In this document: positions 9,401 to 18,390 of the stretch, piece after piece
How positions within the stretch are numbered: the first letter of the stretch is position 1
How the letters are laid out: each line of letters opens with the position of its first letter
Assembly: GCA_003242275.1 (NCBI GenBank)
Contig: QGUX01000001.1
Location: 1-32,383 of the forward strand
From: Pseudomonadota bacterium
Lineage (GTDB): Bacteria > Pseudomonadota > Gammaproteobacteria > Steroidobacterales > Steroidobacteraceae
Reading direction: 5' to 3'
Length of the DNA stretch: 32,383 bases
Made by a program: the position numbers and the translations under genes
Notes under the pieces: generated by a model
Seen by the model: only the letters and a program-made list of their open reading frames with translations
Told to the model about the DNA's origin: nothing
Database searches by the model: none

Positions 9401-10414
9401 TCAGAACGTGAACAGCGCCTCCAGCGCGAACATGTTCCCCTTCGCGCCGAACGCCTTGTCACGCCGGTACTCGGCCACCAGCAGCAGGTTGTCGCCGACC
9501 GCGTAGCTGGGCGAGATCGTGAAGCCCTTGCCCTCGTCGATCGTTCCGAGGTCGTTCTTGATCTCGAAGTCGTGGTAGCGCAGGGTGATGCCCCACGGGC
9601 CGGAGGCGTAGTTGGCCATCAGCAGGAAGCCGTCGCCCTCGCCGTCATCGCCGTAGTCGGCGTCGTTGTACTCGCCGGCGAAGGTGAAGCCGCCGTAGGA
9701 GTACGACACCCAGGCATTGATGACGTCGTAGCCGGTCTTGTCGTCGGACATGTAGAAGGCCTTGGCGGTGAGGCCCTCCACCGGCATCAGCGCGATGCCC
9801 ACCTCGAAGCCCAGGTCGTCGGTATCGTACTGGGTCGGGCCGCCGGTCCAGCCGAACACGTCGTTGACCACCGAACCCATGATGGCGAACTTGCCGCCGT
9901 CGTAGTAGGCGGAAATGCCCTGCTGGTAGTAGCCGTAGAAGTACTGGCCGTAGCCCGTGCCGCTGTACTGGAACAGGCCGGTGGGCTCCTCGGTTTCCCA
10001 GCCGCTGTAGGACAGGAAACGGCCGGCCTTGATGCTGAAGCTGTCGTTGAACTTCTTGGTGATGAAGGCCTGCTCGACGAAGGTGTCGTCCCCGGCTCCA
10101 AGGTCGGACCCGCTCTCGCCGTACTCGATGTCCACTTGGGCGGAGATGCCGTTGGAGCCGGTGTACAGGAAGTCCACTTCGACCTGGTCGATGCCGAAGC
10201 TCTTGCTGGCGGGGGATCCCTCCCAGTCCTCGTTGTAGAAGGACATGTCGACGAAGCCGGTGACGCTGAGGCCTTCCCCCAGCTCGATGTCGGCCCAGGC
10301 CGGGGAAGCGGATGCCGCGACGGCGGCAGCCACTGCAGCCAGCACAGGCTTCCTTCCCATAAGCATCAGCGCGCCAGTCCGCGTCGCGGGACCGGAGACC
10401 AGTTCATTACCCAT
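9401..10414 (-). CDS. Outer-membrane beta-barrel porin, putative urea/amide porin
   Basis: A 337-residue outer-membrane protein: a hydrophobic signal segment ends at about SASPAWA, then SVTGFVDMSFYNED, SFGIDQVEVDFLYTG, a series of alternating aromatic strands, and a C-terminal LFTF ending in phenylalanine, the usual barrel-assembly signal. This resembles the beta-barrel porin 2 (OmpL-like) type often found beside ammonium or urea transport genes. Position upstream of urtA suggests it lets urea or short amides cross the outer membrane, as proposed for FmdC of Methylophilus; that is inference. I chose ATG at 10414 because AAGGAC lies seven bases before it; ATG at 10366 or 10360 would give a shorter, more standard signal peptide. 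First gene of the urea operon. Confidence 0.8.
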   Translation of the reverse strand: MGNELVSGPATRTGALMLMGRKPVLAAVAAAVAASASPAWADIELGEGLSVTGFVDMSFYNEDWEGSPASKSFGIDQVEVDFLYTGSNGISAQVDIEYGESGSDLGAGDDTFVEQAFITKKFNDSFSIKAGRFLSYSGWETEEPTGLFQYSGTGYGQYFYGYYQQGISAYYDGGKFAIMGSVVNDVFGWTGGPTQYDTDDLGFEVGIALMPVEGLTAKAFYMSDDKTGYDVINAWVSYSYGGFTFAGEYNDADYGDDGEGDGFLLMANYASGPWGITLRYHDFEIKNDLGTIDEGKGFTISPSYAVGDNLLLVAEYRRDKAFGAKGNMFALEALFTF

Positions 10415-10534
10415 GTGTAAGTCCTTATCAGTAGGTGGCATTGGGGGGTGGTGACCGAGGCAGGTGGATGGCCCGCCGCGTGCAAGGAAGAAGCTATGAG
10501 AAGCCCATCACGCGGGGTGAGCGCTGAATGACGT
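10415..10534. promoter_or_regulatory. Divergent control region between porin operon and sensor kinase
   Basis: This 120-base gap must hold promoters for the porin-urt-ure operon (minus) and the sensor kinase gene (plus). On the plus strand TGGCCC (10469-10474), five bases, GTGCA (10480-10484) has the GG/GC spacing of a sigma-54 -24/-12 site, with two mismatches to the strongest consensus. I see no convincing sigma-70 site for the porin. The sigma-54 call is tentative. Confidence 0.35.
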
Positions 10535-10558
10535 ATGCCGGATAGGCCATTTGACGTA
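10529..10558 (+). promoter_or_regulatory. Pair of TGACGTA direct repeats, possible operator
   Basis: TGACGTA occurs at 10529-10535 and again at 10552-10558, 23 bases apart (about two helical turns), at the edge of the porin/kinase control region. The first copy is part of AATGACGTAT, which also occurs on the minus strand about 50 bases upstream of ureG. A LuxR-type regulator is encoded next door, so these may be its sites. The first repeat overlaps the kinase start as called, which is a caution about that start or about the operator idea. Confidence 0.3.
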
Positions 10559-13500
10559 GCCCGGGGAGGATCCGGCGCTTCGGACCCACGAAGAGCGCGG
10601 ATCGATGCACCAGAAAGTGGCAATCCGCCGCGCCAGCGCATCATCAGGGAGCGTCGGCAGTACAACCAGTGGGTCGCCAGCCAGACGCTGGAGGACTACG
10701 CGCTGCGCTTCACGGCGAGGCAGGCGCGCCGGTCCAGCTTCCGCGTCGGCAACACGGCCTTCGGGCCGATCGCCTTCCTGGCCTGCGAAGCCATCGGCGG
10801 GGCCATCACCCTGTCGTATGGTTTCAGCAACGCGGCCGGCGCCATCGTGGCGTTCTGCGCGCTGATGTTCCTGATCGGCGTGCCCATCTGCGTGTATGCC
10901 GCGCGCCACGGCGTGGACATCGACCTGCTGACGCGCGGGGCGGGGTTCGGGTACATCGGCTCGACCGTCACGTCCCTGATCTACGCCTCGTTCACCTTCC
11001 TGCTGTTCGCCATCGAGGCGAGCATCATGTCCACGGCGCTGAACCTCCTGTTCGGCCTGCCGATGGCGGTGGCGCACCTGGTCAGTGCACTGGTGGTGAT
11101 CCCCATTTCACTGTATGGCATCAGCCTGATCAGCCGCTTCCAGATGGTGACGCAGCCGGTCTGGCTGGTGCTGCAGATCCTGCCGCTGGCATACATCGCC
11201 TGGCGCAATCCGGCGGACGTGGCGGGCTGGACGGCCTTCGCCGGCGAGGCCGGAAGCGGGCAGGACATCGACTGGATGCTGTTCGCGGCCGCCTCCTCGG
11301 TGCTGCTGTCGCTGCTGCCGCAGATCGGCGAGCAGGTGGACTACCTGCGCTTCCTGCCGCAGCGAAGGCCCGGCAATCGCCTGGGCTGGTGGCTGGCGGT
11401 GCTGGGCACCGGCCCGGGCTGGGTGATCGTCGGGGGGCTGAAGCTGCTGGCCGGGTCGTTCCTGGCGTACGTGCTGATCAGCCGCGGCGCGAGCCCGGAG
11501 GATGCCGACGATCCCACGCTGATGTACCACCATGCCTTCGGCGAGGTGTTCAGCTCGCCCACCCTGGCGCTGGTGGTCACCGGCCTGTTCGTGATCGTCT
11601 GCCAGACCAAGATCAACGTCACCAATGCCTACGCTGGCTCGATTGCCTGGTCCAACTTCTTCTCGCGGGTGACCCATGCGCACCCGGGCAGGGTGGTGTG
11701 GCTGGTTTTCAACGTGCTCCTGGCGCTGCTGCTGATGGAGGTGGGCATCTTCGCCGCCATCGAGAGCGTGCTGGCGGTCTACGCCAATTTCGCCGCCGGC
11801 TGGATCGGGGCGGTGACCGCGGACCTGGTGATCAACAAGCCGCTGGGACTGTCACCCCGCGGCATCGAGTTTCGCCGCGCGCACCTGTACGACATCAACC
11901 CAGCGGGGGTGGGGGCGCTGGTGGCCTCGGTGCTGCTGTCGAGCCTCGCCCACCTGGGCTGGCTGGGAGAGTCCGGGCGGATGCTCTCGCCCTTCATTGC
12001 GCTGGGCACGGCGATGGTGGTGGCACCGCTGATCGCCGCCTTCACGCGCGGTCGTTACTACCTGGCGCGCGAACCCGACCCGGCCCGCACCAGCGGCATC
12101 TGCTCGGTGTGCGAGAACCACTTCGAGCCGGAGGACATGGCACTGTGCCCGGCCTACGGCGGGGCGATCTGCTCGCTGTGCTGCTCGCTGGATGCGCGCT
12201 GCCACGACCAGTGCAAGCGCGAGGCGCGGCTGTCGGAGCAGGTGGGCGCCTTCCTCTCGCGCGTGCTGCCGTCGCGGCTGGCGGCGCTGGCGGATACCCG
12301 GGGAGGCCGCTTCACCAGCCTGATGGTGCTGTCGAACCTGCTGGTGGCGCTGCTGCTGGCCTTCATCCACTCCTTCAACGCCACCGGCGACGCCTCCATC
12401 GACGCGGCCATGCGCGGCACGCTGTGGAGCGTGTACTTCTGCTTCCTGCTGCTGTCGGCGGTGGTGGTGTGGGTGATCGTGCTGGCGGTGGAGAACCGCC
12501 GCAACGCCGAGCGCGAGTCGGCGCGCCAGACGGCGATGCTGATGGAGGAGATCGCGGCCCACCAGCGCACCGACGAGGCGCTGCAGCGGGCCAAGGAGGC
12601 GGCCGAATCCGCCAACCTCGCCAAGTCGCGCTACATCATCGGCCTCTCGCACGAGATGCGCACGCCGCTGAATTCCATCTACGGCTACGCACAGCTTCTG
12701 GAGCGTTCGCCGCGCGAACCGCCGCCCAACGCCGTGACCGTGATCCGTCGCAGCGCCGAGCACCTGGCCGGCCTGATCGACGGCCTGCTGGACATCTCAC
12801 GCATCGAGGGCGGGGTGCTGAAGCTGAACCGCGACCGTCTCAACTTCACCGAGTTCCTCGACCAGCTCGAGGACATGTTCCGCCTGCAGGCGGCCACCAA
12901 GGGCATCGGATTCAGGTGCGAGCGGGCGCCGCACCTGCCGGCGTTCGTGTACACCGACGAGAAGCGCCTGCGCCAGATCCTGATCAACCTGCTGTCGAAC
13001 GCGGTGAAGTACACGCAGCAGGGCCATGCCTCGCTGGCGGTGCGCTACCGCAACCAGGTGGCCGAGTTCGAGATCAGCGACACCGGCATGGGTATCGCGC
13101 CCGAGGACCTGCAGCGCGTGTTCCAGCCCTTCGAGCGCGGCAGCGGCGCCGAAGTGCGCGCCATCCCGGGCACCGGACTGGGGCTGACCATCACGCAGCT
13201 GCTCACGCAGGTAATGGGCGGGGAGATCAGGGTGCGCAGCGTGCCGGGGGAGGGCACGGTGTTCACGGTGAGGCTGCTGCTGTCGGAAGCCATGGAGCAT
13301 CCACCGAAGGAGCGCGCACGGCAGATCCGCGGCTACGCCGGCCCGCGCCGGCGCATCCTGGTGGTCGACGACGATCCGGCGCACGTGCAGGTGATGACTT
13401 CACTGCTGGCGCCGCTGCAGTTCGACGTCGAGGTGGCGATGACCGGCGCGGCGGCGGAACGGATGGCCATGGAGTTCCGCCCCGATCTGGCGCTGGTGGA

Positions 13501-13972
13501 CCTGTCGCTGCCGGACATGCCGGGCTGGGACGTGGTCCGCGGCCTTCGCGCGCGGCCCGAGTTCCAGCGCCTACGGGTGCTGATCGTGTCGGCGAACGCG
13601 CACGAGTACCTGCCCGGCAGCGAGGAGGCGCTGCACGACGGCTTCCTGATGAAGCCCGTGGACCACTCGCTGCTGCTGGCGGCGCTGCAGGCGCAGCTCT
13701 ACCTGCAGTGGGAGTACGGCGGCGAGGTCACCACGGCCGACGGCCGGGTGGAGATCTCGCCGGAGCTGCTGGAGCGCATCGACAGGCACCTGGAGGACCT
13801 CTGGCAGCTCGGCCAGATCGGCCACGTGCGCGGCATCCAGGCGCGCCTGCGCGCCTTCGAGGAAGCCGAGCCGGCGGCGGGATCATTGGTGCGCGCGCTG
13901 CGCGCGATGGTGGAACGTTTCGACATGCAGGGATACATGACCACGATCAGGGGGTTGCGTGAGAACGCTTGA
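10535..13972 (+). CDS. Hybrid sensor kinase with NCS1 permease-like sensor domain
   Basis: A 1145-residue fusion. Residues about 50-510 form a polytopic membrane domain resembling NCS1 purine/cytosine-type permeases (LEDYALRFTARQAR, then many helices, VIPISLYGISLISRFQMV). Next is a cysteine cluster C523, C526, C538, C546, C549, C550, C556, C560, two more membrane helices (about 592-613 and 629-652), a short coiled coil, HisKA with H706 (LSHEMRTPLN), an ATPase domain with NLLSNAVKY and GTGLGL, and a receiver domain with D945-D947, phospho-acceptor D989 and K1040. The helical C-terminus is not recognised. It overlaps the response regulator gene by 14 bases and diverges from the urea operon, so it probably senses urea or a related nitrogen compound; this is inference. 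ATG at 10535 is the only usual start, but it adds an odd 40-residue leader, so the start is uncertain. Confidence 0.9.
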   Translation: MPDRPFDVARGGSGASDPRRARIDAPESGNPPRQRIIRERRQYNQWVASQTLEDYALRFTARQARRSSFRVGNTAFGPIAFLACEAIGGAITLSYGFSNAAGAIVAFCALMFLIGVPICVYAARHGVDIDLLTRGAGFGYIGSTVTSLIYASFTFLLFAIEASIMSTALNLLFGLPMAVAHLVSALVVIPISLYGISLISRFQMVTQPVWLVLQILPLAYIAWRNPADVAGWTAFAGEAGSGQDIDWMLFAAASSVLLSLLPQIGEQVDYLRFLPQRRPGNRLGWWLAVLGTGPGWVIVGGLKLLAGSFLAYVLISRGASPEDADDPTLMYHHAFGEVFSSPTLALVVTGLFVIVCQTKINVTNAYAGSIAWSNFFSRVTHAHPGRVVWLVFNVLLALLLMEVGIFAAIESVLAVYANFAAGWIGAVTADLVINKPLGLSPRGIEFRRAHLYDINPAGVGALVASVLLSSLAHLGWLGESGRMLSPFIALGTAMVVAPLIAAFTRGRYYLAREPDPARTSGICSVCENHFEPEDMALCPAYGGAICSLCCSLDARCHDQCKREARLSEQVGAFLSRVLPSRLAALADTRGGRFTSLMVLSNLLVALLLAFIHSFNATGDASIDAAMRGTLWSVYFCFLLLSAVVVWVIVLAVENRRNAERESARQTAMLMEEIAAHQRTDEALQRAKEAAESANLAKSRYIIGLSHEMRTPLNSIYGYAQLLERSPREPPPNAVTVIRRSAEHLAGLIDGLLDISRIEGGVLKLNRDRLNFTEFLDQLEDMFRLQAATKGIGFRCERAPHLPAFVYTDEKRLRQILINLLSNAVKYTQQGHASLAVRYRNQVAEFEISDTGMGIAPEDLQRVFQPFERGSGAEVRAIPGTGLGLTITQLLTQVMGGEIRVRSVPGEGTVFTVRLLLSEAMEHPPKERARQIRGYAGPRRRILVVDDDPAHVQVMTSLLAPLQFDVEVAMTGAAAERMAMEFRPDLALVDLSLPDMPGWDVVRGLRARPEFQRLRVLIVSANAHEYLPGSEEALHDGFLMKPVDHSLLLAALQAQLYLQWEYGGEVTTADGRVEISPELLERIDRHLEDLWQLGQIGHVRGIQARLRAFEEAEPAAGSLVRALRAMVERFDMQGYMTTIRGLRENA

Positions 13973-14829
13973 AGTACACAGGACCACCGAGCTGCGCCTG
14001 GCGCGGCGCGATACCGTGCTGGTGGTGGACGACACACCGGAGGCGCTCGGCCTGCTGACGGACATGCTCGATGGCGCCGGCTACACGGTGCTGATCGCCA
14101 CCGACGGCGAGAGTGCGCTGCGGCTGGTGGACCAGATCACGCCCGACCTGGTGCTGATGGATGCGCTGATGCCGGGGCTGGACGGCTTCGAGACCTGCCG
14201 CAGGCTCAAGCAGCATCCGGCGCTGGCGCACCTGCCGGTGATCTTCATGACCGGGCTGTCCGAGACAGAGCACGTGGTGCACGGCCTGGCGGCCGGCGGC
14301 GTGGACTACGTGACCAAGCCCATCGTGGTGGAGGAACTGCTGGCGCGCATGCGCGTGCACCTGAACAATGCGCGCGTCGCCTCCGGCCCGAATGCGGCAC
14401 TGGATGCCGCGGGGCGCTTCCTGCTGGCCACGGACCTGTCGGGCCGGGTCAAGTGGTGCACGCCCAAGGCGCGTGCGCTGCTGGCCGCCTGCTGGCCGGG
14501 CGACGCCATGTCGGTGGCGGAGATTCCCGCGCCGCTGTGGGCGCGCATGCTGGCACTGCGCTACGACCCTGGCGCCACCTGCACGCTGGAGCTCGGCGGC
14601 GTGCAGCTGGAGTGCGCGATGCTCAGTCCCATCGGTCCGGAGGAGCTGCTGTTCCGCGTCAGCGAGAAGCGCGCGGAGGAGGAGACCCAGCAGCTGCAGC
14701 GGCTCGGCCTGACCGCGCGCGAGGCCGAGGTGCTGCTGTGGCTGTCACGCGGCAAGGCCAACCGCGAGATCGGCCAGATCCTCGGCATCAGCCCCAGGAC
14801 CGTGAACAAGCACCTGGAGCAGATCTTCG

Positions 14830-15540
<711 letters not shown>

Positions 15541-15587
15541 CGGGATGGTGCGGGCGCATGATGGGTGGGCCGGATGGCCGGCTGGAA

Positions 15588-15598
15588 TACGTCATTTG
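15588..15598 (-). promoter_or_regulatory. AATGACGTAT-like site upstream of ureG
   Basis: On the minus strand AATGACGTATTCC lies about 50 bases before the ureG start and matches AATGACGTATGCC at the kinase/porin control region. It is a candidate shared operator linking ureG to the urea operon. A ten-base match can arise by chance, so support is modest. Confidence 0.25.
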
Positions 15599-15615
15599 TC
15601 CCATCCCGCTGCCGG

Positions 15616-16875
15616 TCAGGACAGGGTCGCGCGCGCCCGTTCGAGCAGCAGCTCCTGTTCGCGGCGGTTGCGCGCCAGCGCCGCGGCGCGCTCGAACTCC
15701 GTCCGCGCTTCGCTCGTCCGGCCGAGCCGGAGCAGCAGGTCGCCGCGCACCGCCGGCAGCAGGTGGTAGTCCCTGAGCTGGCCACCGGATGCCAGCGCGT
15801 CCACCAGCGGCAGCGCCGCGTCCGCCCCGCGCGCCTTGCTGACCGCCACGGCGCGGTTCAGCTCGACCACCGGCGAGGGCATCACCTGGGCCAGCTCGTC
15901 GTAGGCCGCCACGATGGCCTCCCAGTCCGTGTCTTCGGCACGTCGCGCACGGGCGTGGCATGCGGCGATGGCGGCCTGCAGTTCGTAGGGCCCCGCGCTG
16001 CCCGGCAGGCTGCGCGCCTGCGCGAGCGAGGCCAGGCCGCGGCCGATCAGGAGCCAGTCCCACTTCGCGCGGTTCTGGTCGAGCAGCAGCACCGGGCGGC
16101 CTTCCGCATCGGTGCGCGCGTGCAGGCGCGAGGCCTGCAGCTCCAGCAGCGCGGCCAGGCCATGGACCTCGCGCTCCCCGGGCATCAGTCCGGCCAGCAT
16201 GCGCGCCAGCCGCATGGCCTCCTCGCACAGCGCGGGGCGCATCCAGTCGTCGCCCTGCGTGGCCGTGTAGCCCTCGTTGAAGATGAGGTAGATGGATTCG
16301 AGCACGGCCGCCAGGCGCTCGCGCAGCTGCGGGCCGCGGGGCACCTCGAAGGGGACATTGGCCTCGCCCAGCGTGCGCTTGGCGCGCACGATGCGCTGCG
16401 CGATGGTCGGCTCGGCCTGCAGGAAGGCGCGGGCGATTTCGGCGGTGGTGAGTCCGGCGAGGAGCTTCAGCACCAGCGCCACCTGGGCTTCCTTCGACAG
16501 CACCGGGTGGCAGGCGGTGAAGATCAGCCGCAGCAGGTCGTCGTCCAGCTCCTGGTCGGCCTCCTCGCTGCCGTCGGGGGTGAAATGCTCGCCGCGTGCA
16601 TCCGCGTCCGCGCCCAGTTCCAGGTTGCGCTGGCGCTGCAGGGCGGCCTGGCGGATGCGGTCCAGCGCCCTGTTCTTCGCCGTGGTCATCAGCCACGCCG
16701 CCGGGTTGTCGGGCACGCCGCGCACCGGCCAGTGCTCCAGCGCGGCCACCAGCGCGTCCTGCGCCAGGTCCTCGGCCAGGCCGACGTCGCGCACGATGCG
16801 CGCGACGGCGGCCACGATGCGGGCGGACTCGATGCGCCAGAGCGCGTCGATCCTGCGGCGCAACCCGGGATCCAT
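15616..16875 (-). CDS. ECF42-type RNA polymerase sigma factor with C-terminal extension
   Basis: A 419-residue alternative sigma factor. Region 2 spans about 10-75 (ARIVRDVGLAEDLAQDALVAAL, NPAAWLMTTAKNRALDRIRQ), region 4 about 125-178 (SKEAQVALVLKLLAGLTTAEIA, EPTIAQRIVRAKRTL). A long extension (about 190-419) carries the conserved LLLLDQNRAKWDW motif and TPR-like helices near the end. This length, the extension and an adjacent DGPF gene define group ECF42, which has no classical anti-sigma factor; the extension is thought to control activity. It begins 13 bases after the DGPF gene, behind a GAGGAG ribosome site, so the two are co-transcribed, probably from the TGTCGA promoter at 17369-17395. 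ureG follows 75 bases downstream and might receive read-through. Confidence 0.93.
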   Translation of the reverse strand: MDPGLRRRIDALWRIESARIVAAVARIVRDVGLAEDLAQDALVAALEHWPVRGVPDNPAAWLMTTAKNRALDRIRQAALQRQRNLELGADADARGEHFTPDGSEEADQELDDDLLRLIFTACHPVLSKEAQVALVLKLLAGLTTAEIARAFLQAEPTIAQRIVRAKRTLGEANVPFEVPRGPQLRERLAAVLESIYLIFNEGYTATQGDDWMRPALCEEAMRLARMLAGLMPGEREVHGLAALLELQASRLHARTDAEGRPVLLLDQNRAKWDWLLIGRGLASLAQARSLPGSAGPYELQAAIAACHARARRAEDTDWEAIVAAYDELAQVMPSPVVELNRAVAVSKARGADAALPLVDALASGGQLRDYHLLPAVRGDLLLRLGRTSEARTEFERAAALARNRREQELLLERARATLS

Positions 16876-16888
16876 CCGTGCAGGCTCC

Positions 16889-17311
16889 TCAGCCCTGCGA
16901 CAGTCCGGCGCGAATGCGCGCTTCCTGCCGGGCGACCTCGGGCGTGTAGGCCTCGCCGAAATCCGCCGGCTCGAAGATGGGCCGGATCTCGATCTCGGAT
17001 TCTCCCGGCATGGGATTGGGACAGCGCTTCACCCACTCCACGGCTTCGTCCATCGAGCGCACCTGCCAGATCCAGTAGCCGGCCACGAGTTCCCTGGTTT
17101 CGGGAAAGGGACCGTCGATCACGGTGCGCTCGCGCCCCGAAAAGCGCACGCGCTTGCCGCGCGAGGAGGGATGCAGGCCGTCGCCGGCCAGCATGATGCC
17201 GGCCTTCACCAGCTCCTCGTTGAAACGTCCCATTGCCAGCAGCAACTCCTCCTCGGGCATGCGGCCAGCTTCGGAATCCGCCGTCGCCTTGACGATGACC
17301 ATGACGCGCAT
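16889..17311 (-). CDS. DGPF-domain (YCII-related) protein
   Basis: A 140-residue cytoplasmic protein of the YCII-related family. It starts MRVMVIVKATADSEAGRMPEEE and has the motif that names the DGPF type, VIDGPFPETRELVAGYWIW, followed by SMDEAVEWVKRCP. Such proteins are the standard neighbours of ECF42 sigma factors; their biochemical activity is unknown. ATG at 17311 is preceded by AGGAG. It lies first in a two-gene unit with the sigma factor and behind a TGTCGA-N17-CGTC promoter-like site, so it is likely under control of that sigma factor. Confidence 0.88.
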   Translation of the reverse strand: MRVMVIVKATADSEAGRMPEEELLLAMGRFNEELVKAGIMLAGDGLHPSSRGKRVRFSGRERTVIDGPFPETRELVAGYWIWQVRSMDEAVEWVKRCPNPMPGESEIEIRPIFEPADFGEAYTPEVARQEARIRAGLSQG

Positions 17312-17368
17312 AGGGGTTCTCCTCGATTCCAGGTGATTCCGGGCGCGCCATTCGCGCCCTGACCTGAC

Positions 17369-17395
17369 GACGGTCCAGGGGGCCGGTTTTCGACA
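17369..17395 (-). promoter_or_regulatory. Putative ECF42 promoter of the DGPF-sigma operon
   Basis: On the minus strand TGTCGA (17395-17390) is followed after 17 bases by CGTC (17372-17369). Transcription would start near 17362, about 50 bases before the DGPF start. The same arrangement and spacing recur before the VOC gene at 18310-18336, and both match the TGTCGA / CG[A/T]C motif reported for ECF42 promoters as I recall it. Confidence 0.7.
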
Positions 17396-17411
17396 ATGAT
17401 GGTCGGGCCGG

Positions 17412-17417
17412 TACAAT
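17412..17417 (+). promoter_or_regulatory. Possible -10 element giving a nearly leaderless mRNA
   Basis: TACAAT lies nine bases before the ATG of the plus-strand DGPF gene, and no ribosome site is visible there. A start seven bases downstream would give an almost leaderless mRNA. The hexamer 17 bases upstream (TTCGAC, 17389-17394) overlaps the -35 of the minus-strand ECF42 promoter, so both promoters may compete. Confidence 0.4.
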
Positions 17418-17426
17418 CGGGCAACC

Positions 17427-17801
17427 ATGCAATACCTGCTGCTCGTCTACACCGATCCGGCGCTGATGGAGCAACTCCCCGCCGAACAGTTCAACGAGGA
17501 AATGCGCGGTTGCCTGAAGAAGGCCGACGGCATGAAGGCCGGCGGCACGCTGATTGCCGCGCAGCAGCTCCAGCCGCCGGCGGCGGCGAAGACCGTGCGT
17601 GTGCGCGGCGGCCGCACCAGCATCACCGACGGCCCGTTCGCCGAGACCAAGGAAGTGCTGGCGGGCTACAACCTCATCGAAGCCGGCTCGATGGAAGAGG
17701 CCGTGCGCATCGCACAGGAGTTCCCCTGGACCCGCTACGGCAGCATCGAGGTCCGCCCCGTCGGCGACATGGACGCCATGCGCCGCCGCGTCGGAGCCTG
17801 A
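17427..17801 (+). CDS. Second DGPF-domain (YCII-related) protein
   Basis: A 124-residue YCII-family protein, MQYLLLVYTDPALMEQLPAE, with the signature TDGPFAETKEVLAGYNLIEA and EFPWTRYGSIEVRPV near the end. It resembles the minus-strand DGPF protein but lies divergently and is closer to the short, stand-alone type. It probably belongs to the same sigma-factor regulon by position, though the TGTCGA sites point the other way. Function unknown. No ribosome site is visible before the ATG. Confidence 0.85.
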   Translation: MQYLLLVYTDPALMEQLPAEQFNEEMRGCLKKADGMKAGGTLIAAQQLQPPAAAKTVRVRGGRTSITDGPFAETKEVLAGYNLIEAGSMEEAVRIAQEFPWTRYGSIEVRPVGDMDAMRRRVGA

Positions 17802-17829
17802 CCGGTCCGGCCGGCGGTCCATCGGTACC

Positions 17830-18270
17830 TCAGGTCTTGCTCGCGCAGTTGATCATCCACCGCACGCCAAAGCGGTCGGACAGGCTGCCGAAGTAGTCTC
17901 CCCAGAACATTTCCTGCAGCGGCATCTCCACCTTGCCGCCCTCGGCGAGGCGCGCGAACAGGCGCTCGGCCTCGGCGCGCGTGTCGGGCTGCAGGTTGAT
18001 GTAGACGTTGTTGCCGGGCTGCAGCGTGAAGCCCATTGCCGGCGTGCAGTCGGTTCCCATCAGCAGGTGTCCGCCGAGGATGGGCAGTGCCACGTGCATC
18101 ACGAGGTGGGGGTCGACCCCGGGCGGGGGAGAGGGCTGGCCGGGCATGGCCGGGATGTCCCCCATGCGCTGGATGGGCGCCAGGTAATCGGTGCCGAACA
18201 CGGACCGGTAGAACTCGAATGCCTGCTCGGTGGTCCCTGGAAAGTTGAGATAGGTGCTGACACTGGCCAT
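17830..18270 (-). CDS. VOC-family (PhnB/glyoxalase-like) protein
   Basis: A 146-residue protein of the vicinal oxygen chelate fold, PhnB type: MASVSTYLNFPGTTEQAFEFYRSVFG, then HVALPILGGHLLMGTD, YINLQPDTRAEAERLFARLAEGG and the C-terminal FWGDYFGSLSDRFGVRWMIN, the hallmark of this group. Members are related to 3-demethylubiquinone methyltransferase-like and glyoxalase-like proteins; the reaction is unknown. ATG at 18270 has GGAGG nearby. It ends 28 bases from the second DGPF gene tail to tail and is preceded by a second TGTCGA-N17-CGTC site, so it is likely in the ECF42 regulon. Confidence 0.88.
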   Translation of the reverse strand: MASVSTYLNFPGTTEQAFEFYRSVFGTDYLAPIQRMGDIPAMPGQPSPPPGVDPHLVMHVALPILGGHLLMGTDCTPAMGFTLQPGNNVYINLQPDTRAEAERLFARLAEGGKVEMPLQEMFWGDYFGSLSDRFGVRWMINCASKT

Positions 18271-18309
18271 TGATCGTCCTCCATGGGCACCCCCGTGCCC
18301 CACAGCCAC

Positions 18310-18336
18310 GACGGCCGGAGCGGGCCGGATTCGACA
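18310..18336 (-). promoter_or_regulatory. Putative ECF42 promoter of the VOC gene
   Basis: On the minus strand TGTCGA (18336-18331), 17 bases, CGTC (18313-18310). It repeats the hexamers and exact spacing of the site before the DGPF-sigma unit, including the flanking T before TGTCGA, the A after it and GT after CGTC. Transcription would begin about 33 bases before the VOC start. Confidence 0.7.
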
Positions 18337-18390
18337 AATGCGACGGATGGCCCGGAACTTTTGCCGCAGGCAGGGTTCTATAACAGGCAT

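Noticed and set aside
10669..13962. Very long open frame overlapping the sensor kinase on the same strand in another frame
   Set aside because: Its translation is low-complexity (Gly/Ala/Arg/Pro-rich) and has no domains, while the other frame has clear membrane, kinase and receiver motifs. It is a GC-bias shadow.
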